From: Alphaproteobacteria bacterium
GTDB taxonomy: Bacteria > Pseudomonadota > Alphaproteobacteria > Micropepsales > Micropepsaceae
NCBI GenBank assembly: GCA_003451645.1
Contig: DMER01000085.1
Location: forward strand, 8,266 to 13,457
DNA: 5,192 nucleotides
Direction of reading: 5' to 3'
Part shown: positions 1 to 5,192 of the stretch, one piece after another
Layout of the letters: every line of letters starts with the position of its first letter
How positions within the stretch are numbered: position 1 is the stretch's first letter
Made by a program: the position numbers and the translations under genes
Notes under the pieces: model-generated
Databases searched by the model: none
What the model saw: only the letters and a program-made list of their open reading frames with translations
Told to the model about the DNA's origin: nothing

Positions 1-420
1 GGCCAGCGCCATCACCAACAGGCCGCCGCCCTGGAAACCCTGCTCATGCGTGGAGGCGGGGAAATTGAGAGAGGGTGCGCGGTCTTGCTCGCGGCCGGCA
101 ATCTCGGCCTTGTAGCGCTTGACCATAACCTCTGCGTCCAGCCCCAAATATTGGGCATAGCTGCGCACGAAGCCGACAGCATAAACTTTGGCCGGGTGCT
201 TATCGTATTTGCTTTCTTCAAGCGCTTCGAGAATGTCTCTGCGAATTTTCAGCTTGGCAGAAATGATCTCCAGTTCTTCGCCGCGCTTCAGGCGAGCCGC
301 CTTCAGCTCCGCGCCAACCGTATCGAGCGGACCCGAACCGTCGCCCTTGACGTCGCGCAAATGCAACCGCTTGCGGCCCTTTGCGCTCTTTTTGTCGTCA
401 GACTCCGCTTGAGTTGCCAC
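1..420 (-). CDS. RodZ/YfgA-like helix-turn-helix membrane protein, N-terminal part (cut by window edge)
   Basis: The first 140 residues are present and the frame is still open at base 1. Residues 1-35 are polar and Lys/Arg-rich (a basic patch at about 10-22). Residues 36-95 form a RodZ/HTH_25-type domain: 'VGAELKAARLKRG', then 'LKIRRDILEALEESKYD', then 'YAVGFVRSYAQYLGLD', which is the family signature. A Gly-rich stretch follows and a hydrophobic run (LLVMALA) starts at about 134, as expected for the single membrane helix that anchors RodZ. In the family, the cytoplasmic HTH contacts MreB and helps maintain rod shape; many alphaproteobacterial members are simply labelled helix-turn-helix proteins. 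The GTG start at 420 is chosen because GGGGA (428-432) lies 7 bases upstream; another in-frame GTG at 486 has no such site. It reads in the same direction as ptsP after a 185-base gap. The family call is firm; a MreB-linked role is inference, because the periplasmic part is missing. Confidence 0.85.
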   Translation of the reverse strand, partial: MATQAESDDKKSAKGRKRLHLRDVKGDGSGPLDTVGAELKAARLKRGEELEIISAKLKIRRDILEALEESKYDKHPAKVYAVGFVRSYAQYLGLDAEVMVKRYKAEIAGREQDRAPSLNFPASTHEQGFQGGGLLVMALA

Positions 421-427
421 AACGTTA

Positions 428-432
428 TCCCC
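428..432 (-). promoter_or_regulatory. Ribosome binding site for the RodZ-like gene
   Basis: GGGGA on the minus strand sits 7 bases before the GTG at 420. It decides this start over the in-frame GTG at 486, which has no purine-rich site before it. Confidence 0.6.
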
Positions 433-451
433 AAAAAACCTTCCCCAAGGT
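433..451 (-). terminator. Small hairpin followed by a T run (weak terminator or leader element)
   Basis: On the minus strand ACCTT-GGGG-AAGGT forms a 5 bp stem with a 4-base loop, and the last T of the stem runs into a six-T tract. The layout is that of an intrinsic terminator, but the stem is short and has few GC pairs. It lies about 12 bases before the GTG of the RodZ-like gene, where it would cut the leader rather than end ptsP cleanly. It may be chance. Confidence 0.25.
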
Positions 452-605
452 CCGCCAAGCGGCTGCCTAGCCCCGAAGCACTGCACTGAATTCAAGATGT
501 GCAAGCCTACACCGCCTGACGTTAATTATTGCAGAAAGGACGCGCGTCTGACGAGGGGTGATTCGCAGGACCCAGCGCAAAACTTGGCGAGTGTTGCGGG
601 AAGCC

Positions 606-2840
606 TTAGATGCTGAGATTGTGCAGTTGGGCCAAGGTCTTGAGTGCGCTGCGCACAGAATGGCCAGTGTTCTGCCGCATTTCGGTCAAAGCCGCTGCCA
701 AAGCGCTTGAATTCATTGACAAAATCATCTGCTTGACCGGACCGATTGAGGCTGGAGGCATCGACAAGGATCGAATGCCAAGGCCGATTAGCGCCATCGC
801 CTCCAGCGGCCGGCCAGCCATTTCACCGCACACCGTGACCGGTACGCCACGTGCAGCCGAGACATCCACCACCTGCTTGATCAGGTTCAGCATAGGTGGG
901 GACAAGGTATCGTACCGGTTGCCCAATCTGGGGTTGCCACGATCACTCGCGAAGAGGAACTGCATCAGGTCGTTTGATCCGATGGAGATGAAATCCACGG
1001 CCTTTGTAAGAGCCTCAAGCTGAAAGACCAAGGCCGGCACCTCCAACATGGTGCCGAGGCGCAAAGAGCGGGGCCTGGGCTCACGGCGCTTGTCCAGCCG
1101 TTCGAGTTCTTTCTCCACGAGCCCGCGCGCTGTCATGTACTCAGCCACTTCCGCAACCATCGGAAACATGATGGAGAGGTCCCTGCCCGCACCGGCGGCC
1201 AACAAGGCACGAATTTGGTAACGAAGCAGTGCAGGCCGGTCGAGCGTCATGCGGATCGCCCGCCACCCCATCGCAGGATTTTCTTCACCTAAGGGTCTCG
1301 CATAGGGCAGGACTTTGTCTCCGCCCAAATCCAAGGTCCGGAAAACGACCGGTAGATCACCGGCAGCATCAAGGACTTGCGTGTAGAGATCGACCAAGTG
1401 CTGAAGGCGCGGCATCGATGGCGCGATCATGAACTGCAGCTCGGTGCGGAACAGGCCGATGCCTTCAGCACCCGTTTCGCTCAAATGGGGCAGGTCCGCC
1501 AAGAGCCCCGCATTCATCTGCAGCCGGACCTTGACGCCGTCGCGTGTCATGGCTGGCACGTCGCGGATCGCCGCGTAGGCTGCCTGGCGCTGCGCCCGTA
1601 ATGCCAGCTTGTGGCGGTAGGCCTCGCGGACGTCGCTAGTCGGGCGCAAGTGCAGATCGCCCGTCTCCCCATCGACGATGACCCAGTCCAACGGCTCAAC
1701 TTGGTCAAGCACGCCCTCTATCCGCCCGATGAGAGGGATGTCCAAGGCGCGGGCCACGATCGCCACATGCGAAGTTGGCGACCCCTCCTCAAGGATTAGA
1801 CCCTTGAGACGCGTGCGGTCATAGTCTAGCAACTCGGCCGGCCCCATATGCCGGGCAAAGACAATGGCATCGAGCGGCAATTGCTCTTCAGCGGCGGTGT
1901 CTGCGCGTCCTGCCAGGTGCCGCAACAAGCGGTTCGCCAAATCCTCCAGATCGTGCAGACGCTCTTTGATCAGCGAGTCGGTCTGGCGGTGCATCCGCGC
2001 GCGGGTGTCTTCTTGGACACGCTCAACGGCAGCTTCCGCGGTCAAACCGGAGTTCACCGCTTCGCGTAGCCGGTTGAGCCAGCCCCGGTCATTGGCAAAC
2101 ATGCGATAGGCCTCGAGCACATCGCGCGTCTCGCCAGCAATGACGGAGTCCTCTTGCGCGAGCATTGCGTCGATCTGTTCGCGAAGGTCCTCAATTGCCT
2201 TGTCGAGGCGTGCGCGCTCGGCAACCGGATCGTCTGCAATCAGCTTTTCGATCTTGACTCGCGGCTCATGCAGAACGGCGCGGCCCATGGCCATGCCTTC
2301 CGAGAAATTGATCCCAGATGCGCGCCATGGCTTGTCCTTGCGGTCTCCGCCGTCCAGCTCTGCCGGATCGATCAACTGACCCGACAGCACCATCTCGGCC
2401 AAGACCATGGCGATCGTCTGCAGTGCCTCGACCTCTTCCTCGCCATAGAGGCGGTGGGTTCGGTTTTGCACGGCAATGACGCCCAAGGTCTGCCCCCCGC
2501 GAATGACCGGCACGCCAAGCATGGATTGGAAGGGGTCTTCGCCCGTTTCGGGTCTGTACGAAAAGCTTGGATGGGAGGGTGCGTCGGGCAGATTGAGCGG
2601 GCGCGCATTGGCTGCCACGTCTCCCACAATACCCTCGCCCCATTTCATCCGGGTCTTGTGAACAGCCGCCTTGTTCAAGCCCTCAGTGGCAAAGAGCTCC
2701 AATTGCTTGCCCGGGCGCACCAGATAGACCGAACAAACCTCTGCCACCATGTTCGCCGCAATGAGGGAGACGATCCGGTCCAGGCGGCTTTGCGCGCTCA
2801 CGCGCTCGGCCATGATCTCGCGCAGCCGGCGCAGAAGCAC
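606..2840 (-). CDS. ptsP: Phosphoenolpyruvate-protein phosphotransferase PtsP (enzyme I Ntr, GAF domain)
   Basis: Enzyme I of the nitrogen PTS: it autophosphorylates from phosphoenolpyruvate and passes the phosphate to NPr and then EIIA-Ntr in the cytoplasm. Numbering from the GTG at 2840 (744 aa): GAF domain about 15-152; linker and PEP-utiliser N-terminal/NPr-binding helices about 175-315; phosphohistidine domain about 320-400 with GSPTSHVAIVARAL, active His358; PEP-binding barrel about 430-720 with GIGLFRTE (460-467), FRTLDLGGDK (500-509), ENPAMGWRAIR (520-530), MFPM (558-561), GTMLEVPA (596-603), GSNDLMQF (621-628) and VCGEMAG with the catalytic Cys671. All key residues are present, so the enzyme should be active. 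In Caulobacter and Sinorhizobium the GAF domain of this enzyme senses glutamine; the same role here is inference. GTG 2840 is the only canonical start in the frame, yet codons upstream read AGPR, completing the family's usual AGPRVLLRRLRE, so the true N-terminus probably lies near 2876 (ACG, after a good ribosome site). It lies downstream of lysC on the same strand. Confidence 0.95.
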   Translation of the reverse strand: MLLRRLREIMAERVSAQSRLDRIVSLIAANMVAEVCSVYLVRPGKQLELFATEGLNKAAVHKTRMKWGEGIVGDVAANARPLNLPDAPSHPSFSYRPETGEDPFQSMLGVPVIRGGQTLGVIAVQNRTHRLYGEEEVEALQTIAMVLAEMVLSGQLIDPAELDGGDRKDKPWRASGINFSEGMAMGRAVLHEPRVKIEKLIADDPVAERARLDKAIEDLREQIDAMLAQEDSVIAGETRDVLEAYRMFANDRGWLNRLREAVNSGLTAEAAVERVQEDTRARMHRQTDSLIKERLHDLEDLANRLLRHLAGRADTAAEEQLPLDAIVFARHMGPAELLDYDRTRLKGLILEEGSPTSHVAIVARALDIPLIGRIEGVLDQVEPLDWVIVDGETGDLHLRPTSDVREAYRHKLALRAQRQAAYAAIRDVPAMTRDGVKVRLQMNAGLLADLPHLSETGAEGIGLFRTELQFMIAPSMPRLQHLVDLYTQVLDAAGDLPVVFRTLDLGGDKVLPYARPLGEENPAMGWRAIRMTLDRPALLRYQIRALLAAGAGRDLSIMFPMVAEVAEYMTARGLVEKELERLDKRREPRPRSLRLGTMLEVPALVFQLEALTKAVDFISIGSNDLMQFLFASDRGNPRLGNRYDTLSPPMLNLIKQVVDVSAARGVPVTVCGEMAGRPLEAMALIGLGIRSLSMPPASIGPVKQMILSMNSSALAAALTEMRQNTGHSVRSALKTLAQLHNLSI

Positions 2841-2876
2841 ACGAGGACCAGCAGTTGTGGAGGCGGCGGGGGACGT

Positions 2877-3050
2877 GGGCGGTCTTCCTTTCGATACTGC
2901 GACAGCCTTTATCCACGCCGTCTTAGGACCTTATGGCATGCCTAAACCATCACCCTCTACCTGGGAAGTCCTAACGCGGCGTTCAAGTCTTTGTTTCCGA
3001 AGCGTAATTTGTGCAGTGCGGAATAGTACCAGACCCGCGCAATCAAAACA
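2877..3050. other. Intergenic region between lysC and ptsP
   Basis: The gap is 174 bases if ptsP starts at 2876 and 210 bases if it starts at 2840. On the minus strand a TACTAT (3023-3028) resembles a -10 box, but the region 16-17 bases upstream is only T-rich. A perfect 8 bp palindrome, GGCATGCC (2935-2942), is overlapped by a TTAGG/CCTAA inverted repeat (2923-2945). An in-frame TAA (2931-2933) closes the ptsP frame. I see no clear lysC terminator and no small gene. Confidence 0.45.
2884..2891 (-). promoter_or_regulatory. Strong ribosome binding site before a non-canonical ACG in ptsP
   Basis: AAAGGAAG on the minus strand is the only strong Shine-Dalgarno match upstream of ptsP. Seven bases later comes ACG (2874-2876), in frame with ptsP and followed by codons for SPAASTTAGPR. 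No such site precedes the GTG at 2840. This points to initiation at or near 2876, either from ACG or from an ATG altered by mutation or sequence error. Confidence 0.55.
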
Positions 3051-4277
3051 CTATCCATCCAGCCCATAGGCCGTATGGAGGGCCCGGATGGCCAATTCGG
3101 TATAGTCCGCCGCGATTAGCACACTGATTTTGATTTCAGACGTCGAGATCACCTGAATGTTGATCCCTTTGCCGGCCAAGGTACGGAACATGATTGCCGC
3201 CACGCCGGCGTGCGTGCGCATGCCTACGCCAATTACCGACACCTTGGTCACATTGGTGTCCGTCGCCAGGCGTTGATAGCCGATCGCCTCACGGTTGCGC
3301 TCAATCACATGCATCGCGCGCTCAAAGTCCGCCCGGCCAACCGTGAAGGTCATGTCCGTGAACTTGCCGTCCTCGGACACGTTTTGGACGATCATGTCGA
3401 CATTCACGCCGCCATCGGCCAAGGGCCCATAGATCTGGGCGGCGACACCCGGGCGGTCAGGAACCCTGACAAGGGTGATTTTCGCCTCATCGCGGCTATA
3501 GGCGATGCCGGATACCAATTGTTTTTCCACGATCTCATCCTCATCAACAACCATTGTGCCGGGCACATCCGTGAAGGACGACAGAACCTGAACCGGCACC
3601 TTGTGGATCATCGCAAGCTCGACCGAGCGGGTTTGCAGGACCTTGGCCCCCTGGCTCGCCATTTCGAGCATTTCTTCATAGGAGATTTTGTTCAGCTTGC
3701 GCGCCTTGGCGACAATGCGCGGGTCGGTCGTGTAGACGCCGTCCACGTCAGTGTAGATGTCGCAGCGCTCCGCCTTGAGCGCCGCAGCAATAGCGACAGC
3801 AGAGGTGTCAGAGCCACCCCGGCCCAGAGTGGACACCCGCTCGCCTGATGCCACGCCCTGAAAGCCAGCAATCACCGCAACATTGCCCTCATTCATTGAG
3901 GTGATCAGCCGCTCCGTGCCTACATCAGCAATCGCAGCACTGCCATGCATGTCGGTGGTGCGGAGCGGTAACTGCCACCCTGCCCAAGAGCGCGCCTTCA
4001 AGCCCAGCGTTTGCAGCGCGATTGCAGTCAGGCCCGCTGTCACCAACTCGCCGGACGAGACGATCTGGTCGTACTCCGCCCAATCATGCAGCGCCGAGAG
4101 CTCCTTGCACCAGCCGACCAGCTTACTGGTTTCGCCAGCCATGGCGGACACGACAACCGCGATCTGCCGCCCGCTATCGACCTCGCGCTTCACCCGCAAG
4201 GCTACGTTGCGGATGCGCTCAATAGTGGCGACCGAGGTTCCGCCGAATTTCATTACCAGCCGGGGGGCCGTGGGCAT
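3051..4277 (-). CDS. lysC: Aspartate kinase, monofunctional, lysine/threonine-sensitive type
   Basis: Aspartokinase phosphorylates L-aspartate with ATP, the first step towards lysine, diaminopimelate, threonine and methionine. From the ATG at 4277 the protein has 408 residues, a usual length for the monofunctional class. The kinase domain carries VMKFGGTSV (8-16), SSGELVTAGL (74-83), GFQGVASGE (138-146), GRGGSDTSAVAIAAAL (152-167) and DIYTDVDGVYTTDPR (173-187). Two ACT domains follow: the first at about 267-330 (ITLVRVPDRPGVAAQIYGPL) and the second at about 345-408 (KVSVIGVGM, then INIQVISTSEIKISVLI), the part that usually binds feedback inhibitors. There is no fused homoserine dehydrogenase. 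The frame is open up to a TTG at 4322, but ATG 4277 is preferred because the family begins a few residues before KFGG. The purine-rich GGAGAGGAAAG lies 12 or more bases upstream, a rather long spacing. It is divergent from ubiG and lies upstream of ptsP on the same strand. Confidence 0.96.
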   Translation of the reverse strand: MPTAPRLVMKFGGTSVATIERIRNVALRVKREVDSGRQIAVVVSAMAGETSKLVGWCKELSALHDWAEYDQIVSSGELVTAGLTAIALQTLGLKARSWAGWQLPLRTTDMHGSAAIADVGTERLITSMNEGNVAVIAGFQGVASGERVSTLGRGGSDTSAVAIAAALKAERCDIYTDVDGVYTTDPRIVAKARKLNKISYEEMLEMASQGAKVLQTRSVELAMIHKVPVQVLSSFTDVPGTMVVDEDEIVEKQLVSGIAYSRDEAKITLVRVPDRPGVAAQIYGPLADGGVNVDMIVQNVSEDGKFTDMTFTVGRADFERAMHVIERNREAIGYQRLATDTNVTKVSVIGVGMRTHAGVAAIMFRTLAGKGINIQVISTSEIKISVLIAADYTELAIRALHTAYGLDG

Positions 4278-4289
4278 GGGGCGAGACGT

Positions 4290-4300
4290 CTTTCCTCTCC
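4290..4300 (-). promoter_or_regulatory. Purine-rich ribosome binding site of lysC with long spacing
   Basis: GGAGAGGAAAG on the minus strand is the only Shine-Dalgarno-like stretch before lysC. Counted from AGGA, 15 bases separate it from the ATG at 4277; counted from the last G of GGAAAG, 12. This is longer than usual. No alternative ATG, GTG or TTG in frame lies at a better distance. Confidence 0.45.
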
Positions 4301-4308
4301 AGGGGGCA

Positions 4309-4327
4309 GGCCTTGCCCGCAAAGGCC
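4309..4327 (-). repeat. Inverted repeat in the lysC leader
   Basis: GGCCTT and AAGGCC are perfect complements around a 7-base loop, about 32 bases upstream of the lysC ATG. No T run follows, so it is not a simple terminator. It could fold in the lysC leader transcript. It is far too small to be a lysine riboswitch. Confidence 0.4.
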
Positions 4328-4416
4328 GACCATGACAAATGCCAGTTAACGCAATGTTTTGACCCGCTCAATGTGGAAATGTGGGCGGGCCGGCTGCGGC
4401 ATAGGTGCGGGCGCGC

Positions 4417-4445
4417 TTGACAGGCGGGAGTGGACGCGCAGTTTT
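4417..4445 (+). promoter_or_regulatory. Candidate sigma-70 promoter for ubiG
   Basis: A perfect TTGACA (4417-4422) is followed after 17 bases by AGTTTT (4440-4445), a poor -10. In alphaproteobacteria the -35 is often the stronger element. Transcription would start around 4452, leaving a short leader that just contains the ribosome binding site. The position fits and the -10 is weak. Confidence 0.4.
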
Positions 4446-4455
4446 CCAGCAAAAC

Positions 4456-4460
4456 AGGAG
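4456..4460 (+). promoter_or_regulatory. Ribosome binding site of ubiG
   Basis: AGGAG lies 8 bases before the ATG at 4469, an ideal match and spacing, which fixes the ubiG start. Confidence 0.85.
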
Positions 4461-4468
4461 ATCCCACG

Positions 4469-5175
4469 ATGGCCACCACCGCCACTACGCTCGACCCGGC
4501 CGAGATTGCCCGCTTCTCAGCCCTTGCGGCCGAATGGTGGAACCCGCGCGGCAAGTTCGGGGTCTTGCACAAATTCAATCCGGTGCGCTTGGCCTTTATC
4601 CGGGAGACCGCTATTGCCCATTTCGGACGGCCCGAGAAAGCCTTGCGGCCTTTTGAGGGCTTGCGCCTGCTCGACATCGGCTGCGGTGGCGGGCTGTTGA
4701 GCGAGCCGATGGCGCGTGTGGGCTTTTCGGTCTTGGGGGCAGATGGGTCGGCCAAGAACATCAACACCGCCTCGGTTCATGCCGCAGAGCAAAGCCTGAG
4801 CATCGATTATCGCAATACAACCGCCGAGGACCTGGTAGCCGCCGGAGAGAGATTCGACGTCATCCTGAATATGGAGGTCGTTGAACATGTGGCCGATGTG
4901 GGGCTGTTCTTGCGGTCTTGTGCGCAGATGCTGAACCCGGGCGGCCTGATGTTTGTGGCCACGATCAACCGCACGCCCAAGGCCTTTGCACTGGCGATTG
5001 TGGGGGCGGAATGGGTTTTGGGGTGGCTGCCACGTGGGACCCACGATTGGGATAAGTTCGTAAAGCCAGAGGAACTGACGGCACCTTTGCGCGCGGAAGG
5101 GATGCGCATCACGCGGATGACCGGTGTCGCCTACTACCCCCTGATGGGGGAATGGCGGCTAACGGCTGATCTGTC
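4469..5175 (+). CDS. ubiG: Ubiquinone biosynthesis O-methyltransferase UbiG (3' end missing)
   Basis: UbiG carries out the two S-adenosylmethionine-dependent O-methylations of ubiquinone synthesis, on a membrane-associated polyprenyl substrate. Visible features: an N-terminal '[25 protein letters not shown]' type segment (about 16-40) typical of UbiG; SAM-binding motif [14 protein letters not shown] (67-79); the acidic loop GADGS (90-94); [12 protein letters not shown] (130-141); [15 protein letters not shown] (155-169); and the UbiG-specific region [21 protein letters not shown] (180-200), in the part linked to membrane contact. The last genomic residues are GEWRLTADL (227-235). The family usually runs on with a Val-Asn-Tyr-Met-like tail and some ten more residues, so about 10-20 residues are missing. 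From base 5176 the sequence is adapter, and the residues DRKST that it would encode are not real. It is transcribed away from lysC. Confidence 0.95.
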
Positions 5176-5192
5176 AGATCGGAAGAGCACAC
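5176..5192 (+). other. Illumina TruSeq adapter sequence at the contig end
   Basis: The final 17 bases, AGATCGGAAGAGCACAC, are identical to the start of the standard TruSeq read-1 3' adapter, including the leading A from A-tailing. They break ubiG exactly where the family's conserved tail should continue. This is untrimmed library sequence and not part of the genome. Confidence 0.95.

Larger units (their letters stand above)
421..605. other. Intergenic region between ptsP and the RodZ-like gene
   Basis: This 185-base gap holds the ribosome binding site and hairpin listed separately. It also has an AT-rich patch at 521-530 (AATAATTAAC on the minus strand) that could be a -10 region, although no good -35 is found at the right distance. 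A cluster of GACG/CGTC dyads lies at 539-553. There is no convincing terminator behind ptsP and no small gene. The gap size suggests the RodZ-like gene has its own promoter, but I cannot place one with confidence. Confidence 0.5.
4278..4468. other. Divergent lysC-ubiG intergenic region
   Basis: Both genes must be driven from these 191 bases. Apart from the ubiG promoter candidate and the lysC leader elements, there is a TTGA-N5-TCAA dyad at 4359-4371. On the minus strand its TTGAGC could serve as a -35 for lysC, with TAACTG 17 bases on as a poor -10. No gene is seen in it. Confidence 0.4.

Noticed and set aside
46..489. A 147-codon open frame on the plus strand at the left end
   Set aside because: It is opposite the RodZ-like HTH domain, which has a clear family signature on the minus strand.
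574..600. Terminator behind ptsP (GCAACAC pairing imperfectly with GTTTTGC)
   Set aside because: The 7 bp stem has a mismatch, is AT-rich, and has no following T run.
2154..2945. A 263-codon open frame on the plus strand opposite ptsP
   Set aside because: It lies entirely antisense to a clear, fully conserved ptsP, shows no recognisable motif, and is typical of shadow frames in GC-rich DNA.
3552..3567. An in-frame ATG in lysC (3552-3554) next to a TGTGCC-G-GGCACA inverted repeat, as a possible start for a separate regulatory beta subunit
   Set aside because: Its position is like that of the beta-subunit start known in some Gram-positive lysC genes, but no ribosome binding site precedes it and the dyad is readily explained by the Val-Pro-Gly-Thr codons.
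3210..3848. A 212-codon open frame on the plus strand opposite lysC
   Set aside because: It is antisense to the conserved lysC kinase and ACT regions, with His/Arg-rich low-complexity translation and no family signature.
4278..4468. Lysine riboswitch or amino-acid attenuator upstream of lysC
   Set aside because: The available leader is too short and lacks the multi-helix architecture of a lysine riboswitch, and no leader peptide is seen.
4219..5044. Minus-strand open frames opposite ubiG and the lysC-ubiG gap
   Set aside because: They overlap the strongly conserved UbiG frame and the start of lysC in other frames, and contain no recognisable domain.

Overview
The window looks like a piece of an alphaproteobacterial chromosome (GC-rich, monoderm-free housekeeping content, alphaproteobacterial-type EI-Ntr with an N-terminal GAF domain). 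It ends in Illumina adapter sequence, so it is most likely the end of a contig or read from a draft or metagenome assembly. I cannot name the genus from the sequence alone.

Layout: three genes read leftwards on the minus strand and one reads rightwards. (1) 1-420, minus: the N-terminal 140 residues of a RodZ/YfgA-like helix-turn-helix membrane protein, cut by the left edge just where its transmembrane helix begins. (2) 606-2840, minus, probably reaching 2876: ptsP, the GAF-containing enzyme I of the nitrogen phosphotransferase system (PTS-Ntr). (3) 3051-4277, minus: lysC, a monofunctional aspartate kinase with two C-terminal ACT domains. (4) 4469-5175, plus, divergent from lysC: ubiG, the ubiquinone O-methyltransferase, cut at the right edge. 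Bases 5176-5192 are sequencing adapter, not genome. The intergenic gaps are 185, 210 (or 174) and 191 bases. They hold ribosome binding sites, weak promoter candidates and small dyads, but no RNA gene, mobile element or CRISPR array that I can see.

How the genes relate: lysC opens the aspartate pathway (Lys, Thr, Met, diaminopimelate for peptidoglycan), ptsP senses nitrogen status through the PTS-Ntr phosphorelay, the RodZ-like protein is a probable cell-shape factor, and ubiG serves ubiquinone synthesis. This is ordinary core metabolism; I see no novel system. The points worth a second look are the adapter at the right end, the absence of a canonical start codon for the conserved ptsP N-terminus (an ACG sits after a good ribosome binding site), and a few small structured leaders.
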